Positions 18,934-25,664 of a DNA stretch of 64,000 nt are shown piece by piece. The translations under genes were made by a program, and so were the position numbers. The stretch lies in assembly GCF_009811755.1 (NCBI RefSeq), contig NZ_BLIV01000005.1, positions 351,305-415,304 on the forward strand, read 5' to 3'. The notes beneath the pieces are model-generated. The model ran no database searches. It saw only the letters and a list, made by a program, of their open reading frames with translations, and was not told where the DNA came from. Source of the DNA: Roseobacter cerasinus. GTDB taxonomy: Bacteria; Pseudomonadota; Alphaproteobacteria; Rhodobacterales; Rhodobacteraceae. The stretch's first letter is position 1. Each line of letters begins with the position of its first letter.

Positions 18934-19036
18934 ACCGCCGCGCAACCTGTGCCACCGACATCCCCGGCGTCACAGCCTGCGCGCAAATCTCGCGCTTCTC
19001 TTCGTCGGCCCAAAACCGCTTCTTCCGCCTGCTCAT
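18932..19036 (-). pseudogene. IS66 tnpA, N-terminal remnant
   Basis: Starts MSRRKKRFWADEEKREIC and continues through VAQVARR, the conserved beginning of IS66 TnpA (a helix-turn-helix protein), then hits TAA after 34 codons. The following sequence is the end of tnpB. An internal deletion of roughly 0.5 kb is inferred from normal family sizes. Confidence 0.75.
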
Positions 19037-19095
19037 AGAGTGCCCCACAGTGTCCACTATCGATGGTGGACACTTAGCTGCCGCCAGCAGAGCGA

Positions 19096-19122
19096 GTTAG
19101 GTCGGGTTCAACGGACGCTTAC
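19096..19122 (-). repeat. Outer right inverted repeat of IS66-type unit
   Basis: Read on the minus strand it begins GTAAGCGTCCGTTGAACCC, the canonical IS66 family start. It pairs with 15209-15235. Confidence 0.85.
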
Positions 19123-19130
19123 ACCGCCGC
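19123..19130 (+). repeat. 8-bp target-site duplication, right copy
   Basis: ACCGCCGC directly outside the right end; identical to 15201-15208. Confidence 0.85.
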
Positions 19131-19300
19131 CGCTCGGACGCCAGCTCTTTCATTCTGGTGCGCAGCTGCGTGTCGGCGGGGCGTTTCGACGTGCGCCGAT
19201 ACACACGCGGATCGATGCCCGCCAACGCACAAGCGCGGCGTTGGTTATAACCCTTGATCTTAATTGCCCAATCCACAGCATTCCTCCTCGAATTGGGCTT
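19123..19300 (-). pseudogene. IS3-family transposase OrfB, N-terminal segment (right of IS66-type insertion)
   Basis: On the minus strand this reads KGYNQRRACALAGIDPRVY, RRTSKRPADTQLRTRMK and ELASERRR, the normal start of IS3 OrfB. It is entered from orfA by a -1 shift at an A6 run near the orfA end (AAAAAAC on the minus strand). It is interrupted at 19122 by the IS66-type unit and resumes at 15208. Confidence 0.85.
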
Positions 19301-19440
19301 CAGAAGTTTTTTCCGAGCATCTCTTTCAGCGTAGCAACATCCATCATCTGCTCGGCCAGCATCTTCTTCAGTTTGGCGTTCTCAGTTTCCAGCGTCTTCA
19401 AACGTCGAGCGTCGGACACTTCCATGCCGCCATACTTGGA
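19300..19440 (-). pseudogene. IS3-family OrfA, C-terminal segment
   Basis: On the minus strand this reads SKYGGMEVSDARRLKTLE and KKMLAEQMMDVATLKEMLG before the stop at 19300. This is the leucine-zipper half of IS3 OrfA. The helix-turn-helix start is missing because of the junction with the TniB-like fragment at 19441. Confidence 0.85.
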
Positions 19441-19441
19441 T

Positions 19442-19587
19442 CTGCGCGAACTGAAAGTTATGTTTCTGCATCTGGACGAAGCGCAGGATCGCATGGGCTC
19501 GCAAAGCAAGCCAGAGATGGTTGCGGTGGTAAACAAACTGAAAGGAGTGATGCAAAACCCGCATTGGCCAGTCAGTATTATTTTGAC
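19442..19587 (+). pseudogene. TniB-like transposition ATPase fragment, copy 2
   Basis: Reads LRELKVMFLHLDEAQDRMG, then MVAVVNKLKGVMQNPHW and PVSIILT, the Walker B and sensor region of a TniB-like AAA ATPase. It overlaps the end of copy 1 for 78 bases (four differences) and then continues further into the gene. It abuts IS3 orfA on the left and loses homology after SIILT. Confidence 0.5.
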
Positions 19588-19916
19588 CACAAGCAAATCA
19601 ACAGAAAGAAACAGGAACGGATTCTACACTTAAACGGCCCGGATCAGGGGGCTGAGTCAGCAGGTCAAAAGCCCTGCGAAAAAGCAGATCAAATACGCTC
19701 CCCGTCATAACCGCAAAGCTTTCAGCGAAAGCTCGACCTGCAGTGGGTACTGGTGACACATATGTTCAATCACGAGACTCATCATCGCGGTCAGATAACG
19801 ACGGTACTTACTCAACTTGGTCTTGGTTTTGGCGCAACCGACATTCCGTTCATGCCCAAATTTCAGAAGTGATGATTGAGAACTGTTTCCCGGCACCGTC
19901 ACTTCATCGAGGCCCA
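19588..19916. other. Mobile-region remainder with no gene seen
   Basis: Between the TniB-like remnant and the TetR gene. Only short frames without motifs occur. Given its neighbours it is probably decayed mobile DNA. Confidence 0.4.
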
Positions 19917-20504
19917 TTACGGCCTTTTCATGAGCCTATTTGCAACCAGTTCATGTGCCGCAAGCCCTGCCTCCTCGGCATAGGCTGGCTCCCGATGAAC
20001 TAGCATCGTTGAAAATGCCCCATCCATCAACAAAACGACCTGCCGCGCCAGCGTATGGGGCTGCTCAATGCCTGCATCGGCAAATTTTGTTTCGAGCCAG
20101 CCTTCAAAACGTTTCTTGTGATCCGCGCCGATCTTCATGGCCGGGTGACCTGGTAGGTTTGCGAGTTCTGCAGCAGTCCGCAAAAATCCACATCCTTTCC
20201 ACTTTGGGTGGCGGGCTGACTTGGCAACTTGCATAAATATGGCTTCAGTCTTGTCAGCAATGATGCCGTCGGCAGCTTCGAACCACTGCTCGTAGAGCCT
20301 TAGATTTGGTTGATCGCGCGTTGTCAGGTATTCAGCGACTAGGTCATCTTTACTCCTGAAGTGGTAGTAGAGGGTTTTCTTGGTCACACCTGCCTTTTCG
20401 GCAATCGCGTCAACGCTTACTGCTCGAATTCCTTCACTATAGAACAACCGATTGGCGGCATCGACTATCTTTTCCCGAGCAGGCGTTTTGGCTTCGATGT
20501 TCAT
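19917..20504 (-). CDS. TetR-family transcriptional regulator
   Basis: A 195-residue repressor-type protein. The N-terminal helix-turn-helix is clear: REKIVDAANRLFYSEGIRAVS, AIAEKAGVTKKTLYYHF and RSKDDLVAEYL. The rest is a helical ligand-binding domain with a GCGFLRTAAE segment seen in many short-chain TetR proteins. It is divergent from the crotonase gene across 94 bp holding a palindromic site, so it probably controls itself and that gene. The inducer is unknown. Confidence 0.9.
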   Translation of the reverse strand: MNIEAKTPAREKIVDAANRLFYSEGIRAVSVDAIAEKAGVTKKTLYYHFRSKDDLVAEYLTTRDQPNLRLYEQWFEAADGIIADKTEAIFMQVAKSARHPKWKGCGFLRTAAELANLPGHPAMKIGADHKKRFEGWLETKFADAGIEQPHTLARQVVLLMDGAFSTMLVHREPAYAEEAGLAAHELVANRLMKRP

Positions 20505-20529
20505 AAGCGTAATCCTGTCATGGACGTAT

Positions 20530-20543
20530 ACTAACCAGTGAGT
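20530..20543. promoter_or_regulatory. Probable TetR operator
   Basis: ACTAACCAGTGAGT is an imperfect palindrome (10 of 14 positions symmetric), preceded by TAT, in the short divergent region between the TetR gene and the crotonase gene. The shape and position fit a TetR-family operator. Confidence 0.5.
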
Positions 20544-20598
20544 TTGCCTCTATCCTGACCTTGGCTAGGGTCTCTGTCAAGCAGACTGGAGACATACA

Positions 20599-21390
20599 AT
20601 GGAAGATAGCGTGTTGCTAGAACGAGAGGGCAGGATTGCCCATCTCATACTTAATAGACCGGGGAAGCTTAACGCTCTGAACTACGAAACAAACGATCGG
20701 CTGCTCGAAGTTTTGGGTGAAGTTGAACAGAATGACGGCATTGGCGCCGTCATTCTTACCGGAGCCGGAGATCGAGCATTCTCCGCAGGCGGTGACATTT
20801 TTGAGTTCACGGAGAGTATCAAATGTGGAACGGAAAGAGCGGTCCGAGAGTTCTGTCGCCGGGGCCAGCAGATGACGACACGCATAGAGGCCTTTGAAAA
20901 ACCGATCATCGTCGCGGTCAATGGAATCGCATTTGGAGGTGGTTGCGAGATCACAGAAGCTGCCCACTTAGCGATTGCATCTGACAGAGCAACCTTCGCG
21001 AAGCCGGAGATCAACATCGGGATCCCGCCAACCTTTGGAGGCACCCAGAGACTGCCAAGGTTGGCGGGTAGAAAGCGTGCTTTAGAGCTACTATTGACGG
21101 GAGACACCTTCGGTCCAGAGAGAGCCTTGGAACTCGGCCTAATCAACAAGGTTGTTCCGCACGAAAAGCTCATTAACTCCGCCATTGAACTTGCAGAACG
21201 CCTCCTGCGGCATTCACCTCTGGCGGCATCAAGAATAATCACAGCCGTGACACGGGGTCTCAATACAACAATTGATGAAGGCTTACTCATCGAAAGGGAG
21301 CAGTTTGCACGCATGTGCAGCACGCGAGACGTTCTCGAAGGGCTCGATTCATGGATTGCAAGGCGTAAGCCTGTCTATGTGGGTACCTAA
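20599..21390 (+). CDS. Enoyl-CoA hydratase/isomerase (crotonase) family protein
   Basis: A 263-residue protein. The oxyanion-hole segments FSAGGDIFEF and NGIAFGGGCEITEA are present. Both acidic residues typical of hydratases can be located, in GGCEIT and in KPEINIGIPP. It should act on a CoA thioester in the cytoplasm, hydrating a 2-enoyl-CoA or shifting a double bond; the exact substrate cannot be inferred. No acyl-CoA dehydrogenase or ligase is nearby, so the pathway context is missing. The next open frame starts two bases after its stop. Confidence 0.85.
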   Translation: MEDSVLLEREGRIAHLILNRPGKLNALNYETNDRLLEVLGEVEQNDGIGAVILTGAGDRAFSAGGDIFEFTESIKCGTERAVREFCRRGQQMTTRIEAFEKPIIVAVNGIAFGGGCEITEAAHLAIASDRATFAKPEINIGIPPTFGGTQRLPRLAGRKRALELLLTGDTFGPERALELGLINKVVPHEKLINSAIELAERLLRHSPLAASRIITAVTRGLNTTIDEGLLIEREQFARMCSTRDVLEGLDSWIARRKPVYVGT

Positions 21391-21392
21391 CG

Positions 21393-21677
21393 ATGCAAAC
21401 ACATACGAGCTTTAGCTGGGAAACTTGGCGCACGTTCAAGGCAGAAAACCGACCTGGCCCGGTTCATTTGCTCGATTTGATCCGGTTATCCAAGCAAGGG
21501 GAAGTTGAAGAGATCAGCATTGAACCCGACATATCCATCAATGACTACGCCGCGATCCGGGCGGCGGTTCTGGCGAGCCATGGCATCGGCGAATTGCCGG
21601 AGCCGCTGTGCATTCAGGCGTTGCAAGCAGGGCATCTTATCGAAGTTCTTCCTGAGTGGTCTTTTCCAGAGATCTGA
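21393..21677 (+). pseudogene. Chimeric frame: DUF1330-like start joined to a LysR C-terminus
   Basis: A 94-codon frame. The first 35 codons (FSWETWRTFKAENRPGPVHL then LDLIRL) resemble the start of DUF1330-type proteins. From about codon 45, SINDYAAIRAAVLASHGIG, ELPEPLCIQALQAGHLIEV and LPEW match the effector-domain end of a LysR regulator. No known protein joins these, so a deletion probably fused two decayed genes. It may still be translated because it follows the crotonase gene closely. Confidence 0.5.
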
Positions 21678-22135
21678 TTATTCGCCGCCCATGCCGGAAA
21701 TGCGTCTCTGTCCAGGCTTGCGCACCTGTTCTTGGATACCATGGCTACGAAACTAGAGAGCTGAACAAATCCAACTTAAATGCACTTCTTGTGAGAAATC
21801 ACAAAAGGCAGACATTGAATAGCGCTGTTCCTATGGCGGCTTTGTCCGCGATCTGTGAGTTCGAACGGCATCAGGTTTTGCTCTTGCGGCGAATGTCGGC
21901 AATGTGGGTTGCGACCGCGGCATCGAGGGACTGGGTCGAATGTCGGCTTCGGGCCGCTGGCGAAACGAAATCGCATGAATGTTTGTGCCAAAAGTATTTG
22001 GAACGGAACCTCAGACTTCACGAGTAGGAGATGTCTGGCAAAATGTCTTGAGTTGCAACGGGAGCGTCAAATCTGATCGTGTCGTTCTGATGCTCCACAT
22101 TGATTTGCTTCGTTGAATCATCGAAACTACACGAC
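21678..22135. other. Intergenic stretch without a recognisable gene
   Basis: Short overlapping frames only. It probably contains the promoter of the LuxR-type gene and perhaps further decayed sequence to the right of the LysR remnant. Confidence 0.4.
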
Positions 22136-23668
22136 ATGGACCTCAGCGGTAAGATCGGCAATCCGACTTTGGAGAATGTGCGGCAAAGCCTTGCCTTGCC
22201 CGCGGATGCCGGCCCTTTGACAGTGCTAAATCGCGGTGGTGGGGTGCTCTTCCCATATCTTCACGGTTACGCTGCCGCAGGTGAAGTGCTTGAAGCTCTT
22301 CCAAATGATGAGTGGCGCAGAAGCGAGACTGTCATGGGCGTCGTTGTTGCCTTTCTCGCTAAGCAGGGCCACGCAGCTCGCGCCAAAGCCTACTTGTCTG
22401 CGTCCAATCTTAAATTCGAGAAAACCTACTACTTCGAGTTTAGCCGACTGTGTCTGGCGCTGCATCTGGGCGAAGACGTCGAAGAGCAGGACCTTGAAGT
22501 ATGGCGACGTCTGGAGCGGCAACTGCCCGTGACCGACTTGCTCCTCCAAGGTCTCTACTACAATTGCATGCTTGTGATGAATGTGCGGCTTGGACATCCC
22601 AAAGCGGCACGCACGGCTGCACAGCACGCAGTTTCCTGCTTTCGGGAAGCGCGTCACAGCTACCTTGAGCACTTCATTCACATTCATCTCGCCGATCTGG
22701 ATGTTCTCGAAGGACATCTCAAAAGCGCAGGCCGAAATCTGGCCTCTGCTGAATCATGCCTGTCGACGGCGGCGGTTCGCTATGCCAACGAGTCAGCGGT
22801 GATCGAGGTCATTCGATTGGCGATCGCCTACGAGCAGGGCAAACTTGAAGTTGTCGGTCCAAAAAGCCGTGAACTGCGGCTGAAACTCGTCACCGGGGAC
22901 AGCTGGTCAGAACTGTTTTGTGAGCTGGCCCGTATATCCGTCCTAAGTACCTATTTTCTGCATGGTCTGAGGCCCGCGCTGAAGGAGTTGGAAGACTTCA
23001 AGGCAGATTACGCACGTCGCCACGGCGAATACGCTGCCACACTCGAGCTTCTTGCCGCGTTCCTTGCGCATCTTGAGTGGCAACCGTCCGAGGCCGAGCA
23101 GATCTTTCAGCGCTCCGGGGGCATCTCTTCACCGAATTCGATTGGGGGGATACTTCGCGCGCAGCTTGCCGTCGCTTTGGGTACTGAGACGTCAGCCGAT
23201 CCCATAGCTGAGGCGCCGCGTCTTCGGATCATCGCCGCATTGCAATCAGCACGAATGTCCCGTGGTGCCAAACGGCGCAGTATGATCGAACGCGCCCTCC
23301 GCGACGCGGCACAAGAAGGTCAGATCGCACCCTTTCTGGAGCACCGCGATGCCTTCATCGGCGTCAGCACAAAACTGGCGGGGGGGCAGTTTGCGAAAGG
23401 TGATCGCAGGCTCATCTATTTCACGACACGCGTTCTGAAAGCGGTGGAGCAGAGCTACGTTGTTCCCGCACCTCTCGAGAGATTCGGCTTCAATAGACGC
23501 CAATACCGCGTCGCTGCGGCGTTGCAATCGGGTGCAACAAATAAGCAGGTTGCGCGCCAGTTGGGCGTTTCAGAGGCGACCGTCAAGTATCACCTGACCG
23601 CATTGTACCGAATGTCTGGAAAATCGCGACGATCAGAATTTATTGATTTTATGCATGAAATCGAGTGA
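22136..23668 (+). CDS. LuxR-type transcriptional regulator with large N-terminal domain
   Basis: About 510 residues from the ATG at 22136; a TTG at 22100 is in frame but lacks a better ribosome-binding site. The C-terminal 60 residues are a LuxR/FixJ helix-turn-helix (ATNKQVARQLGVSEATVKYH then LTALYRMSGKSRRSEF). The rest is alpha-helical, rich in Ala and Leu, and resembles the TPR-like sensor domain of MalT-type regulators, without an evident P-loop. It sits about 100 bp before the transporter-hydantoinase operon on the same strand and is the likely regulator of it. Confidence 0.75.
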   Translation: MDLSGKIGNPTLENVRQSLALPADAGPLTVLNRGGGVLFPYLHGYAAAGEVLEALPNDEWRRSETVMGVVVAFLAKQGHAARAKAYLSASNLKFEKTYYFEFSRLCLALHLGEDVEEQDLEVWRRLERQLPVTDLLLQGLYYNCMLVMNVRLGHPKAARTAAQHAVSCFREARHSYLEHFIHIHLADLDVLEGHLKSAGRNLASAESCLSTAAVRYANESAVIEVIRLAIAYEQGKLEVVGPKSRELRLKLVTGDSWSELFCELARISVLSTYFLHGLRPALKELEDFKADYARRHGEYAATLELLAAFLAHLEWQPSEAEQIFQRSGGISSPNSIGGILRAQLAVALGTETSADPIAEAPRLRIIAALQSARMSRGAKRRSMIERALRDAAQEGQIAPFLEHRDAFIGVSTKLAGGQFAKGDRRLIYFTTRVLKAVEQSYVVPAPLERFGFNRRQYRVAAALQSGATNKQVARQLGVSEATVKYHLTALYRMSGKSRRSEFIDFMHEIE

Positions 23669-23763
23669 ACTCGTATTTCCTAGACTCTTTTTCTCACTTT
23701 TCGACCAAAACGCATGCGATAAACTCGGCGACGGTGAGTCACCCTGATCCTGGGGTACCTCTG

Positions 23764-24786
23764 ATGATTGTTTATCTCTGCCGACGCGCCGCAACTTTGT
23801 TCCTGGTCCTTCTTGGGCTGGCTATCCTGATCTTCATCATCGCTCGCATTGTGCCCGGCGATCCGGCAAGGATTGCGCTTGGGCCGCTTGCAACATCCGA
23901 GCAGGTGACAGAGCTTCGTGCCGAAATGGGGCTGGATGAGCCATTCCATGTCCAGCTTTGGACGTATCTGTCCGGCCTCGCGCAGGGTGATCTTGGGAAG
24001 TCGCTGCTGACCTCGCGCCCGGTGATGGACGACATTGTCGCGGCACTCCCGGCCACTTTCGAACTGGTCCTTTTTACGATTGTGCTTCAGGTGTCGTTGT
24101 CGATCCCGCTGGGCGTGCTTGCCGCCGTCTATCGCAATACCTGGGTCGACAATCTCACAAGGGTCATTTCGCTGATCGGTGTCGTGACACCCGGTTTCGT
24201 GTTGGCGATTATTCTGCAGCTTGTGGCGGCGCATTACCTTGGCTTTTTCCCGGTGACGGGTCGGATTGATCCGGGGGTCGGCTTTTCTGCAGATGTGACA
24301 GGACTTCTGATCGTGGACGGTTTGCTTGCCGGGCGGTTTGATGTTGTCGGTGATGCGGTCCGCCATCTGTTTTTGCCGTCGATTGCGCTGGCTGCCGCCG
24401 GAATTGGTCAGGTCATGCGGATCACGCGCACAGCAATGATCGAAGTCGCATCGCGCGATTTCGTTGAGGCTTCGCGTGCTTACGGCATTCCTGAGCGGGT
24501 GGTGACCTTCCGCTACATGCTTCGCGTCGCCGCCGTCGCCCCATTGACCATTCTTGGACTCGAGTTTGCATCTCTGATCGGCAATGCCTTCATCGTCGAG
24601 TTCGTCTTTTCCTGGCCTGGGATAGCAAGCTATGGCGTGCGCACGATCCTGCAAAAGGATCTAAACGCGGTGATCGGCGTCGTCCTTGTTTCCGGCGTGT
24701 TCTTTGTCGTTGCAAACCTGATGATCGACCTCTTGCTGGGCATTCTCGACCCGCGCCACCGCTTGCGCACGCGGAGATCATCATGA
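23764..24786 (+). CDS. Dipeptide/oligopeptide-type ABC permease (DppB-like)
   Basis: A 340-residue inner-membrane permease. I chose the ATG at 23764 because the longer frame adds a polar stretch before the first helix (LCRRAATLFLVLLGLAIL). It has about six helices, the EAA-type coupling loop in VEASRAYGIPERVVTFRY, and the usual C-terminus with FSWPGIASYGVRTILQKD. It forms the import channel with the next gene. Its stop overlaps that start (ATGA), so they are co-translated. Substrate type is suggested only by the downstream hydantoinase-like genes. Confidence 0.92.
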   Translation: MIVYLCRRAATLFLVLLGLAILIFIIARIVPGDPARIALGPLATSEQVTELRAEMGLDEPFHVQLWTYLSGLAQGDLGKSLLTSRPVMDDIVAALPATFELVLFTIVLQVSLSIPLGVLAAVYRNTWVDNLTRVISLIGVVTPGFVLAIILQLVAAHYLGFFPVTGRIDPGVGFSADVTGLLIVDGLLAGRFDVVGDAVRHLFLPSIALAAAGIGQVMRITRTAMIEVASRDFVEASRAYGIPERVVTFRYMLRVAAVAPLTILGLEFASLIGNAFIVEFVFSWPGIASYGVRTILQKDLNAVIGVVLVSGVFFVVANLMIDLLLGILDPRHRLRTRRSS

Positions 24787-25664
24787 GCGCCCTCGAAGAT
24801 CCAGACGCGCCAAATCGCGGGCTCACGGCCCGGCAAATGGCGGCCTATCGGTTCAGGCGCAACCCGCTTGCGGTCATTGGCGCGTTCATTGTTGCGACCG
24901 TCTTTCTTGCGGCGATGTTTGCGCCCTATCTCGCGCCGTCACCTGAAAGCGCCGGGTCCTTTGTTGATTTCCGCAATCGGCATGCGCCACCCAGTTGGGA
25001 CAATCCGATGGGCACCGACAATGTCGGGCGCGACATTCTCAGCCGTGTGTTGTTCGGTTACCGCGTGTCGCTAGGGCTTGTCGTTGGTGTTCTGGGTGTT
25101 GCCGTTCCCTTTGGCGTCCTGCTTGGTCTGCTGGCGGGGTATTTTGGTGGCTGGACGGAAACGCTGATCATGCGGTTCACAGATATCATGCTGGCCCTGC
25201 CACCCTTGGCTATGGCGCTAGCGATCACCGCAGTTCTGTCGCCGAATCTGATCAATGCAATGATCGCAATCACACTCCTGTGGTGGACTTGGCACACGCG
25301 GCTGATCTACCGGATCGTCAAAGGGCAGATGAACGAGGACTACGTGGAGGCTGCCCGCGTCGCAGGTGCATCGCACAGCCATATTCTGTTCAAAGAGTTG
25401 TTGCCGAATTGCTTCTCGGCAGTTGCCGTCAAAATCTCGCTGGATGCGGGATTTGTCATCCTGTTCGGGGCAGCGCTGTCCTTCTTGGGTCTTGGTGTGC
25501 AGCCGCCGACACCTGACCTCGGCACCATGGTGGCCACCGGTTCGGAGTACATGCCTGAGATGTGGTGGCAGGCTGTCATGCCTGGCCTTGCGATCCTCTA
25601 TGCGATCCTCGGGTTTAACCTCTTGGGTGATGGTTTGCGTGACATGCTGGATGTCGAGCTATGA
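24783..25664 (+). CDS. Dipeptide/oligopeptide-type ABC permease (DppC-like)
   Basis: A 293-residue permease with the DppC/OppC layout: an N-terminal cytoplasmic leader with RFRRNPLAVIGAFIV, a periplasmic loop with the family signature PMGTDNVGRDILSRVLFG, and an EAA loop in YVEAARVAGASHSHILFKEL. It pairs with the DppB-like protein. The gene overlaps both neighbours by four bases. Confidence 0.93.
   Translation: MSALEDPDAPNRGLTARQMAAYRFRRNPLAVIGAFIVATVFLAAMFAPYLAPSPESAGSFVDFRNRHAPPSWDNPMGTDNVGRDILSRVLFGYRVSLGLVVGVLGVAVPFGVLLGLLAGYFGGWTETLIMRFTDIMLALPPLAMALAITAVLSPNLINAMIAITLLWWTWHTRLIYRIVKGQMNEDYVEAARVAGASHSHILFKELLPNCFSAVAVKISLDAGFVILFGAALSFLGLGVQPPTPDLGTMVATGSEYMPEMWWQAVMPGLAILYAILGFNLLGDGLRDMLDVEL

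Larger units (their letters stand above)
15209..19122 (-). mobile_element. IS66-type composite unit with cargo, inserted in an IS3 transposase gene
   Basis: A 3914-bp unit. Its left end starts GTGAGCGTCCG and its right end, read on the minus strand, starts GTAAGCGTCCG; the outer 27 bases match at 26 positions. GTAAGCG is the typical start of IS66-family ends. The unit is flanked by an exact 8-bp direct repeat, ACCGCCGC, at 15201-15208 and 19123-19130, the duplication length known for IS66. It contains, right to left, a deleted tnpA/tnpB, an intact tnpC, an internal third end at 17205, a secreted hypothetical gene and an RTX gene. Removal restores the host IS3 frame, so the whole unit moved as one. 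Confidence 0.85.

Noticed and set aside
17205..19122. The 1.9-kb IS66 core as the unit that last transposed here
   Set aside because: The 8 bases outside 17205 (GCAAGAGC) do not match those outside 19122 (ACCGCCGC), whereas those outside 15209 match exactly.
13312..19519. The 78-bp repeated segment as transposon ends or recombination sites
   Set aside because: Both copies are coding sequence for the same Walker B region of a TniB-like ATPase, with four differences, and are not at element tips.
23680..24654. A 324-codon minus-strand open frame
   Set aside because: Antisense to a clear ABC permease; very hydrophilic and without motifs.
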